The notes beneath the pieces are model-generated. The model did no database searches and was not told the DNA's origin. It worked only from the letters and a program-made list of their open reading frames with translations. A stretch of 64,000 nt of DNA from Palsa-504 sp963769715 (GTDB lineage: Bacteria > Actinomycetota > Actinomycetes > Streptosporangiales > Streptosporangiaceae), in NCBI GenBank assembly GCA_963769715.1, contig CAVYNE010000027.1, positions 310,001-374,000 on the forward strand, written 5' to 3'. Both the position numbers and the translations under genes were made by a program. Below, in pieces: positions 16,539 through 24,180 of the stretch (position 1 is its first letter; every line of letters begins with the position of its first letter).

Positions 16539-17437
16539 CATTCGCCATTGAGCCAGATGAGTTCCTGGGGCTTAGCGCTCTCGTCGAGCTGGACAGGGCG
16601 GCCGATGGCGGCGATACCGGCACCAACGCGGTCAGCAAGGCGAAGGTGCTGATGTGCACAGCGCTGGCGGACAAGCTGGAAGACGCCGGCCTGCCCTGGG
16701 CTCCGTCCGCCGAAGCAGCCAGGAAGCGCGCCGCCGAGGCGGCGAGCGCCCTGCGCGGGATCACGAGAAACGACAACGGGCGGAAAGGCGCCGCGTACAT
16801 GGCAGCTGCCGCCCTGGCGGTCGCGCTGTGGGGCGGCTACATCCGGGGATGGCAGTGGACAGGTTTCCGGGTCAACGGCCAGCTGTGGGATTGGCTCAAC
16901 CTCCTGCTGCTCCCGGTCGTCCTCGGCACGATCCCGTTGTGGATCCAGGACAAGGACTACATCGGGAAGGGCAGGCGCGTCATCTACGCCGCCGCCATCA
17001 CCGCCTGGACCGGATTCGTGATCGCCGGCTACCTGATCCCGCTCAACTGGACCGGCTTCGGTGACCAGAAGCTATGGGGCTGGCTCAACCTGCTCGTGCT
17101 GCCGGCCGCGATCACGACCGTGATGGCGCTGACCAGCATGCGAGCCCGGCGGCCCGAGGTCCGTCTGCGCCCGTACCACAGGGCCATCATCGCCGCCCTG
17201 GCCACCGGGTGGATCGTGACCGTGATCGGCGGTTACGCTCTGCGGTGGACGTGGACCGGCTATCCAGGACACACCCTCTGGGACTGGCTCGGGATGCTCC
17301 TGCCGCTGGTATTTCCGGCCATCCTGCTTCCGCCCTTGCTCAAATGGGTCTCGGGCAATGCGGCCGGGCGTGCCAGCGCGGCATCCCAGGCGGCCATGGC
17401 CAGGACGGTCATCGCCGCAGTCCAAACATCGCCTTGA
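16526..17437 (+). CDS. Membrane protein with three repeated WTGF/LWDWLNLL units
   Basis: A 303-residue protein: cytoplasmic N-terminal helical part (1-85, with DRAADGGDTGTNAVSKAKVL and RKRAAEAASALRG), then six transmembrane helices arranged as three two-helix units. Each unit has a GG/AGY...(W)TGF/Y...LWDWLN/GWLN..LLLP motif: about 101-140, 170-205 and 235-270. Such motifs occur in small actinobacterial membrane proteins of unknown function, here triplicated. The start at 16526 lacks its own ribosome-binding site and lies inside the 38-residue ORF, so expression is probably by coupling. Function unknown. Confidence 0.75.
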   Translation: MASLTFAIEPDEFLGLSALVELDRAADGGDTGTNAVSKAKVLMCTALADKLEDAGLPWAPSAEAARKRAAEAASALRGITRNDNGRKGAAYMAAAALAVALWGGYIRGWQWTGFRVNGQLWDWLNLLLLPVVLGTIPLWIQDKDYIGKGRRVIYAAAITAWTGFVIAGYLIPLNWTGFGDQKLWGWLNLLVLPAAITTVMALTSMRARRPEVRLRPYHRAIIAALATGWIVTVIGGYALRWTWTGYPGHTLWDWLGMLLPLVFPAILLPPLLKWVSGNAAGRASAASQAAMARTVIAAVQTSP

Positions 17438-17563
17438 GGTGGCCGCCGACGATGGCCTCCTGCATGTGTGCGGAGAACGCGGTGCTTCGCTGCCAGGTCA
17501 GCCGGGTCCGCTATCAGTCAGGACCGGGCGCGCTGGGAAGCCTGCTGTCTGTGGACTGTCTGG

Positions 17564-18466
17564 TTAGCGGACCCGGGCTCGCAGGAACGTCCCGATCTGC
17601 TCGGTGGCCTGGGCTGCCTCGGGGGTGCCGAGCAGGAGCTGGTAGACGTGGGGCAGGCCCTCGCCGATCTGCAGGGTGACGTCGACCCCGGCTTGGGCTG
17701 CTGCTGCGGCCAGGCGCTCGGAATCACTCAGCAGCAGGTCGGCCGTGCCGACCTGGATGAGCAGCGGCGGGAGCCCGGCCAGGGAGGCGAACAGCGGCGA
17801 CGCCAGGGGCGTCTTAGGGTCAGCCCCGGCCAGGTAGCCGGCGGCGAACTGACCGAGCATGGCGGGGGTCGAGATCGGATCCTGATCGGCGCGCTCGGTC
17901 ATCGAGGCCCCCGAGCTGGTCAGGTCCACCGTCGGGGACATCAGCGCGGCGGCCGCGGGCAAGGCCTGCCCGGCGTCACGGGTGGCCACGAGCAGGGCGA
18001 CGGCGAGCCCGCCGCCGGCCGAGTCGCCGGCCACCGCCAGTGATGTCGCGCTCAGGTCCTGGCCGGCGCGGAGCCAGCGCCACGCGGCCAGGACGTCGTC
18101 GATGGCGGCGGGGAAGGGATGCTCGGGGGCCAGCCGGTATTCGGGGAACAGCACCCGCATCCCGCTGGCCCGGCCCAGCCGGGCGGCCAGCTCGCCGTCG
18201 CTGCGAACCGACCCGAGCTCATACCCTCCGCCGTGCAGGAACAGCAGCACCCGGCCGGGGTCGGTTCCCGGGGCGGCCAGCCAGTGGGCGGGCACCCCGC
18301 CCGCGGTCACCTCCGTCACCAGCACGTCGTCAGGCACCGGATGCAGGCGGTCCCCGGGGATGAAAGCGGCGCGGCGCTGTTCCAGCGTCGGCGGGGGCTG
18401 GCCGGCACTGGCCTTCCGCCGGTCCCGGAGGGCCTCGATCACGTTCTGCATGGCCTGGCTCGGCAT
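17564..18466 (-). CDS. Alpha/beta hydrolase, HSL-family acetyl esterase-like
   Basis: A 300-residue esterase of the hormone-sensitive-lipase (bacterial group IV) family. Oxyanion motif HGGG (78-81), nucleophile Ser149 in GDSAG, then Asp243 (GTADLLLSD) and His273 (LPHVYQ) complete the triad. The EYRLAPEHPFPAAIDD signature (109-124) is typical. It hydrolyses short acyl esters; the natural substrate is unknown. The ATG at 18466 is chosen because AAGGAG lies 8 bases upstream and homology starts there; the frame is open 219 bases further up. Downstream of, and codirectional with, the nitronate monooxygenase. Confidence 0.9.
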   Translation of the reverse strand: MPSQAMQNVIEALRDRRKASAGQPPPTLEQRRAAFIPGDRLHPVPDDVLVTEVTAGGVPAHWLAAPGTDPGRVLLFLHGGGYELGSVRSDGELAARLGRASGMRVLFPEYRLAPEHPFPAAIDDVLAAWRWLRAGQDLSATSLAVAGDSAGGGLAVALLVATRDAGQALPAAAALMSPTVDLTSSGASMTERADQDPISTPAMLGQFAAGYLAGADPKTPLASPLFASLAGLPPLLIQVGTADLLLSDSERLAAAAAQAGVDVTLQIGEGLPHVYQLLLGTPEAAQATEQIGTFLRARVR

Positions 18467-18603
18467 GTCGGCATCTCCTTCGGCATGGGCTGCCTGCCTG
18501 ATACGGCGTGGATGGCGCTTCAGCGGCCGGGCCAGTTGGACGTGCCTGTTGCTGGCCGAGAACAATAGCGCCGGTGGTCGCGGGGCAAGCGCCTCCTTCC
18601 CGG

Positions 18604-19555
18604 TTACAGGCGGGCGGTGAGCTCGGTCACGATGTCCGCCGCTGACTGTGGCTCCCTCGCGAGGGCAACGCCCTGTCCAGCCCACATCGAGAGCGCCTCG
18701 ATCTCACCGGTGGTCCCGGCCATCGGTGGCGCTGGCTCGTAACGAACGATTGCTTCGCCCGAGGCGAAGTGCGCGATCACGTCGCCCTGTCCTGGCCGCT
18801 GCGCGAGTGGGGGGCGGCCCGCGGCCTCCCACGCCTTGGCCGTTGAGTTGCGGAGCGCGCGGTGGGGAGAGTCGGGCCACCCGACCTCGTACAGGTTCGG
18901 GTACAACTGCGGATCGGTCTCGGCCGCGGCTATCAGCCGGCGCCGGTAGTCCTCGTGGATCGGCATCTCCTCGGCCAGCAGGAACCGCGTGCCCAGCCAC
19001 GCGGCCTGGGCGCCCAGGGCGAGCACCGCGGCGACTCCGCGAGCGTCACCGATCCCGCCAGCCGCGATCACCGGCACCGGCGCCACCGCGTCCACCACAG
19101 CGGGTACCAACGGCAGTGTCGCGACGGTACTCCAGACGTGCCCGCCGGCCTCCCAGCCCTGCGCAACAACCACGTCCACGCCGGATGCGACCGCCCGCCG
19201 TGCCTCCTCGGCACTGCCGACCGTGTGCATGACAACTCCGCCGGCGTCGTGCACAGGCTCGACGTAGCCGCTGGGATCCCCCCACATGAACGAGACGATC
19301 CGCAAGCCGGCGTCGAGGGCCTGGTCAAGGCGACTGTGGTGATCTTCGGTGAGAACGAGGTTCCCGCCGAACGGCCGCGCGGTCAGCGCCGCCGTCTCAC
19401 GGACAACGGCTCCGGCGTCATCAGAACCAGGTCAGCGTCACCATGCCGAGCGCGCCGGCATTCGAGACCGCCGCGGCCAGTTGGGGAATCGCGGCCATGG
19501 GTGCCTGGACGATCGGTCGTTCAATCCCGAGCATTTCGCATACCGGCGTGGTCAC
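18604..19555 (-). pseudogene. Nitronate monooxygenase, one-base frameshift
   Basis: Minus-strand frames encode a nearly complete FMN-dependent nitronate monooxygenase (2-nitropropane dioxygenase type). The N-terminal part (CEMLGIERPIVQAPMAAIPQ, NAGALGMVTL) is in one frame from GTG 19555. The rest (DDAGAVVRETAALTARPFGG, VSFMWGDPS, VDVVVAQGWEAGGHVWS, PVIAAGGIGDARG, GAQAAWLGTRFL) is in another. The switch is at 19425-19426: removing one T of the coding-strand doublet restores TLTW-S-DDAG. Total 317 codons plus one base, the normal family length, so this is either a very recent inactivation or a sequencing error. If intact, it would oxidise nitronates or propionate-3-nitronate using FMN. Confidence 0.82.
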
Positions 19556-19792
19556 TGCCTTCGCCCCTTCCGTGATCTTTGCCGACCACCAAGTGGCTCA
19601 CCTTGCATGTCTCGCCGCGGCCTAGCCAAGCGCGGCAAAGCAAGCCCGGTGAGCGTGCAGCACCTGCCCCACCCTGGTCATTCGCCGCGGCCGCCGCGCC
19701 GCGGGCAGCACACAAGAGCGGGACGCGACTTGTCTGGTCCCCGGCCTGACGAGTTACCTGGGCCACTATGTGCGGCAACAATCGTTTCCCTA

Positions 19793-20392
19793 TCACTCAT
19801 ACGATGTCGGCGTCGACTCGGGAGACCGCAGGTCCCAGCCGTGAAAGTGCGAGTAGTCGCCCGCGTCCCAGGCTTCGCGGAGCCCCGTGGTGCTCAGATC
19901 CCAGTCCGGGCGGATCTCGCTCGTGGCGGCACGCAGGTCATGCCACAGGTCGTAGAACGACGGGCGGCCCCAGAACCAGTAGCCGTTATAGACACTGTGA
20001 ATGACCAGCCCCGGCTTCAGCACGAGCGTGTGCGGGATCATGGGGTTGTGCTCGGGGTCGGTGTACTCGGCGATGTCGAGGTCCTGCTGGACGGTCCGAC
20101 CGGGATCGGACAGGAAGGTCCACTGGGCGCCCACCGACGCGCGGAACTCTTGCAGGCTGTGATGGTCGTCGGTGGCGATCGTGGCGATCTGGGTGTAGGC
20201 CACCGCGACCTTCGGGTAGTTGGCCGCCAGTTCGAGGTGCTGCTGGTGCTCTTTGGGGCAGTAGTTGCCGCGCGCCAAGGTGAGGATGAGCGGATCGCGG
20301 CCCTGAAGCTCGCTGAGCGTGCGGACCGTGCCGGTGTGGTCCGGGAGAGCGTAATCAGGGAAGATGCCGCCAGGTCTGATGTCAGGACGCAT
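19793..20392 (-). CDS. Redoxin (AhpC/TSA-like) family protein
   Basis: A 199-residue thioredoxin-fold protein. FPDYALPDHTGTVRTLSEL and the strand PLILTLARGNYCPKEHQQHL carry the peroxidatic-type Cys in the context RGxxCPxxxxQ, followed by VAYTQIATIATDDHHSLQEF and FLSDPGRTVQQDLDIAEYTD, as in peroxiredoxin-like proteins. Only one Cys is in the active-site region, suggesting a 1-Cys mechanism with an external thiol. The tail from about residue 140 (SVYNGYWFWGRPSFYDLWHD) is characteristic of an actinobacterial subgroup. ATG at 20392 is preceded by GAGAGGCGG. Confidence 0.84.
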   Translation of the reverse strand: MRPDIRPGGIFPDYALPDHTGTVRTLSELQGRDPLILTLARGNYCPKEHQQHLELAANYPKVAVAYTQIATIATDDHHSLQEFRASVGAQWTFLSDPGRTVQQDLDIAEYTDPEHNPMIPHTLVLKPGLVIHSVYNGYWFWGRPSFYDLWHDLRAATSEIRPDWDLSTTGLREAWDAGDYSHFHGWDLRSPESTPTSYE

Positions 20393-20410
20393 CGGATGAC
20401 CGCCTCTCAC

Positions 20411-20938
20411 AGCCTCGAATGCCCAACCTACATAGTGCCACTGTCAACTGCGTCACAACATCCCCGTTGTAGCCAGAAGCACTGTCAAGGGCCGATACCC
20501 GCGGGGCTCCCGCGCGGCAGCGACAACCAGAGCGGGCGACGGTACTCCTTCCGGTTCCACGGGGTGGGCCTCATCCCCTGGCTCTGCTCAGGGTTGCTCG
20601 GCATAGCGGGCGCTCTGCCGCCGGCCCGGGTGTGCGCGCGACAGGCAGTCAGGACGCGCGCCAGTCTCGGGCAGTAGTACCGGGCAGGGCTCGTGCTGCC
20701 AGCGCTCGGCGCGGGCCGGCTCGCAGCGAGCCAGGGGGTAGCGCGGGCGGGCCGCGCCGGTCGCCGTCTGGGGCTATCTGCAGCAGCCCCTGCGGGCCCG
20801 CTCTCGCTCGAGCCGCCACGTAGTGTGCAGTCGGTCGGGCGCGGGAAGGAACAGTGCGCGGCGCGTCCGCAGCGCGGCCGTGATCCCGGTATCACCCAGT
20901 AGATGACCAGTCCTGCCGGGGGAGGAAATGAGGAAATA
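20411..20938. other. Intergenic stretch, no recognised gene
   Basis: About 530 bases. Open frames exist on both strands but none shows a family pattern or a ribosome-binding site; nothing recognised. Confidence 0.45.
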
Positions 20939-21058
20939 ATGAGACAGCCCGCAGCCCCGCGGGTCTGGGTCCGGCAGGACCCAGCAGCGCGGCCGAACCC
21001 CGATCAGACGAGATCTGAGCCGCGCAGCAGCGAGATTCCTGCTGCTAATGAGGCCTAG
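20939..21058 (+). CDS. 39-residue small ORF before the NTF2-like gene
   Basis: ATG at 20939 preceded by GGAGGAAATGAGG; the product starts MRQPAAPRVWV, is Arg/Pro-rich and ends with TAG at 21056-21058, immediately followed by the GTG start of the next gene at 21059. The zero-gap junction suggests translational coupling or a leader peptide. No homology recognised. Confidence 0.4.
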   Translation: MRQPAAPRVWVRQDPAARPNPDQTRSEPRSSEIPAANEA

Positions 21059-21466
21059 GTGAACAGGACAATGGATCGTGACGCCAGGACCCGAGCCCGG
21101 CTAGAGCAGCACTGGGAGGCCTCCGAGAGCGGGGACATCGACATTGAGCACGCGATCTACGCCGCAGACGCGATCCTGGACTACCCGCAGTCCGGGGAGC
21201 GCTTCCGGGGCCGGCCAAAGATCCAGGCGCAACGCGGCGGGCACCCGGCCGAACGCCACTTCACCATCCTGCGGATCCGAGGCGGTGGCGACCTTTGGGT
21301 GAGCGAATGCGTGATCACCTATGACGGCGTGCCCACCTACGCGGTGAGCGTCATGGAGTTCACCGGCGATCTGGTCACCCACGAGACCCAGTACTTCGCC
21401 GACCCCTTCCAGGCGCCCGCCTGGCGGGCGGCGCTAGCCGAGCCGATCCAGGGCCGCGACCGATGA
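21059..21466 (+). CDS. NTF2-like (SnoaL-type) protein
   Basis: A 135-residue alpha+beta-barrel protein. The N-terminal helix RTRARLEQHWEASESGDID, then HAIYAADAILDYPQSGERFRG and the strands TILRIRGGGDLWVSECVITYD / YAVSVMEFTGDLVTHETQYFAD, are the SnoaL-like signature. Members act as small-ring enzymes or ligand-binding proteins; no catalytic assignment is possible. GTG at 21059 (NRTMDRDARTR) is used; an ATG four codons later is an alternative. A VOC protein gene follows after 230 bases on the same strand. Confidence 0.8.
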   Translation: MNRTMDRDARTRARLEQHWEASESGDIDIEHAIYAADAILDYPQSGERFRGRPKIQAQRGGHPAERHFTILRIRGGGDLWVSECVITYDGVPTYAVSVMEFTGDLVTHETQYFADPFQAPAWRAALAEPIQGRDR

Positions 21467-21696
21467 ACCCATGCGACTGCAGGGCGGCGGGCAATATCGA
21501 CAGCCAGGGATGACCGAACAGGTGGCGCTGGTCCGGCTCGCCACCGAGCATAGGCACAGAATGCTCGGATCCGGACGGCCATTGTCTTGACCGAAAACCC
21601 GGCCGAAGTCCGTACAGATCGGAGGGACTGAGCGCGTTCTCCTGACCTCCCGCCAGCCGTGACCTCGTACCGCTACCCGGACCATGGAGGTACAAG

Positions 21697-22131
21697 ATGC
21701 CTGAAGGCAGCCAACCCACATATGAGATCGCACTGACCCACTTCATCGTTTCTGACGACGTAGAGCGCTCCCGTCGCTTCTATACGGAGGTGCTCGGCGG
21801 CGAGACCATCCGCTCGGGTGAGCCGACGTACGTGGCGCTCGCCAACAGCTGGATCATCATCAACGTCGGTGGCGGCCCGACCGACGACAAGCCGGCAGTC
21901 AGACTCGAGACACCGCGCGATCCGGACCTGGCCAGCAGCTTCCTCAACATCCGGGTATCGGACATCCAAGCTGTGTATGCGGAGTGGAGCGCGCGAGGCG
22001 CCGAGTTCCTCACGCCACCGAAACAGCACAAGACCGAGATCCGCTGCTACATGCGTGACCCCGACGGGCACCTGATCGAGGTAGGCCAGACCACCCTGCC
22101 AGGCGGCTGGCGCCAGTTCCTGAACCCGTGA
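21697..22131 (+). CDS. VOC-family (glyoxalase/bleomycin-resistance) protein
   Basis: A 144-residue protein with two beta-alpha-beta-beta-beta units. LTHFIVSDDVERSRRFYTEV begins the first (His15 is a likely metal ligand) and YAEWSARGAEFLTPP / CYMRDPDGHLIEVGQT the second (RDPDGHLIEV is the classical C-terminal VOC motif with the Glu ligand). It is probably a metal-dependent lyase, dioxygenase or drug-binding protein. GGAGG lies 8 bases before the ATG. A close paralogue, disabled by a one-base insertion, is at 61186-61651. Confidence 0.9.
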   Translation: MPEGSQPTYEIALTHFIVSDDVERSRRFYTEVLGGETIRSGEPTYVALANSWIIINVGGGPTDDKPAVRLETPRDPDLASSFLNIRVSDIQAVYAEWSARGAEFLTPPKQHKTEIRCYMRDPDGHLIEVGQTTLPGGWRQFLNP

Positions 22132-22401
22132 AGGAAGGTGTCACGCGGATCTGGCCGTGCCGCGCTGCCGCCATCGCAGGCCGTGCCAACCGAAACACTC
22201 CAGGCATGATCACCCGGGCCAGGGCTGGCCGAGTTTCCCGGATAGTCGACCGGTTTGGTGCAGTCGTTGTCGTTTCCTGCCGGGTCCGGTCGCCGGGTAT
22301 GTCTTTGGATGCGAAGTGCTGCCGATCTGCGCCTGACCCTCGGTGCGGTGGTTGATCCCTGGGCTGACGGCCTGTCTGGCGTCGGGAAGTACCCTTGGGC
22401 G

Positions 22402-22907
22402 ATGTTCTCGCCCCGGGGCCCGTCTCTGCGTGAACTGGCGATGCAGGCGCTGTCCTCGGTCGAGGGCGGCTACGACCTGCTTGCTCCGAAGTTCGACTAC
22501 ACCCCTTTCCGCACCCCCGATGGCGTGCTTGACGCGACCGCCGGCGCGTTGCGCCCGCTCGGCCCGTTCGGCCGGGGATTGGACGTGTGTTCCGGCACCG
22601 GCGCGGGCATGCGGGTCCTCCGATCGGTGCGCCGCAGCCCATCACCTCACGCTGGTACTGGGCACTGGCCGGGTTCGACCTGGCTATGCGGGTCCGCAAT
22701 GCCGTGTGGCGTCCCCCGTTCGTCATGTACTACCGCACCTGCCCGCTGCGCGCGGCCCGCAAAGACCTGACAACATCCGGATTCACCGTGACGACAGTCC
22801 CCTTGACGGCTCTAGGCCGACGCGAGGACGGTAGCCCGCGGTGCCGGCTTGTCCTCGCGCGCAGAGCCAGCACGCCCGGACTGCTGCGTACGCCGGACTG
22901 CCTCTGA
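22402..22907 (+). pseudogene. SAM-dependent methyltransferase with internal deletion
   Basis: The frame from ATG 22402 encodes ALSSVEGGYDLLAPKFDYTP, then FGRGLDVCSGTGAGMRVLR (motif I, SAM-binding loop). After this the class I fold is lost and another frame carries the C-terminal end: YWALAGFDLAMRVRNAVWRP, RKDLTTSGFTVTTVPLTALG, RCRLVLARRA, to TGA 22905-22907. About 80-100 residues (motifs II-III) are missing and the halves are out of frame. Confidence 0.65.
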
Positions 22908-23509
22908 TCGCGGTCTCAGTCCTGCCTCGCAGGACCGCCGGTCAGGACCGTCGATCGTGCGTTCTGACACCCGCGTTAGTCAGACAACGGTTCGGCCTGG
23001 CCCACCTGTTCATGGACCGGCCGCACACCGAGCAGATCATTGACCTGATCGCCCGGTCCGTGACGTTAGTGGTGCCCTACGTCGTCCTGGACGCATCGAT
23101 GATGGGGATCACTGGCGCGGCCTTCGGCGAAGACCAGCCTGCCGACGTCTTCGGCCGGGCTAACCTGCGTCAGGAGCGGGAATCTCACCATCCGTTCGGT
23201 GCCCCCGATCGCCGCAGCTCGTTCAGCCCGCAGCGTGTCGCCATCGAGACCGCCCGTCGACCTCATCTGGTTGTTATGCCGAAATGAGTACTTTATTCGC
23301 GCTCATATCTATAAATGAACTGGAATACTCACTCATACTCTCTCGACCTTGCCGACGATCGTCGAGCGGCATTTCCTTCGTCCCGATAGGGGAAATCAGA
23401 TCGCCGACTATTAGCGGCCGATCGGTCCAGCAGTCACGTTTATGGTCGCACGCAGAATATCTATTCGGCCTGGATGCCGGCAGAGAGCTGCGGACCGCCC
23501 GTGGGCTAC
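22908..23509. other. Stretch without recognised gene, including a low-GC island
   Basis: No gene family recognised. Bases about 23280-23470 are distinctly AT-richer than the surroundings (ATGAGTACTTTATTC near the left, GAATACTCACTCAT at 23326-23339, an imperfect inverted repeat), suggesting foreign or regulatory DNA upstream of the lectin remnant. Confidence 0.4.
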
Positions 23510-23614
23510 GAACACCGCCGGGAACCTGGTGCGCACCTGGCGGTCCAGGATGACGGCAACATGGTCATCTACCAGGGCAGTAGCCCGCTGTGGGCCACCA
23601 ACACCGGCGACTGA
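23510..23614 (+). pseudogene. Bulb-type mannose-binding lectin domain fragment
   Basis: WATNTAGN in one frame, followed after a frameshift by AHLAVQDDGNMVIYQGSSPL and WATNTGD then TGA (23612-23614). QDDGNxVIY is the sugar-binding motif of B-lectin domains and WATNTxG the repeat border. Only about one and a half repeats remain; secreted actinobacterial lectin or glycosidase proteins usually carry this domain at the C-terminus. Confidence 0.6.
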
Positions 23615-23731
23615 CCGCCACCAGCCGGGCGCCGGACCGCCTCCTCGAGGTCTTCACCCGGCCCGACTGCGGTCGCTCCAAGGTCGTGAGGGCGGGTTGA
23701 GCTGCGGCGCCGGCTGAGATGCCGCGATGTG

Positions 23732-23807
23732 ATCCCGTGTGGCGTAGCACGGGATTGGGACAAGCTCCAGGCATGACGCGGGTCCGTCCACAGATCCGCG
23801 TCATGCC
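23732..23807. repeat. Two consecutive perfect hairpins
   Basis: ATCCCGTG (23732-23739) / CACGGGAT (23748-23755) with an 8-base loop, then GGCATGACGCGG (23770-23781) / CCGCGTCATGCC (23796-23807), a perfect 12-bp stem with a 14-base loop. There is no U-tract. The pair lies between the lectin remnant and the kinase gene and could be a terminator/attenuator or a structured RNA. Confidence 0.65.
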
Positions 23808-24180
23808 CGGAGGTTCGCAATGGTCCCGTCTGTCATTGTTCCCGTAGGACCGCTGGGCTGGCCTGCCGTTAGCCGGACCTGGAGTTCCGGACCTTCTGCA
23901 CCTGGCTGCGGTCGCCTGCTTCTCAACCCGCAACTCGAGCGAGCCTGGGATGCCTCGCGGGCCGAGCGATACCAGGGCGGCGAGATCAGCCAACGGCCCG
24001 GCTACAGCAACAACCCGTTCCGGCCACGCTAACGACCACTCCTGCCACAGAAGGCACCAGTTCAGGAAACTGGACACTATAGCGGTGCTGACCGGTCTAT
24101 TGTTACCGCACCCAGATACTGGGATCGCCTGCGCAGTGCATCGCCGGCGGGCGCCGAGGGCTTTAAAGGGCAGTCCGGCG

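Noticed and set aside
19349..20677. 442-residue plus-strand open frame
   Set aside because: Antisense to the nitronate monooxygenase N-terminus and the redoxin gene; no family motifs.
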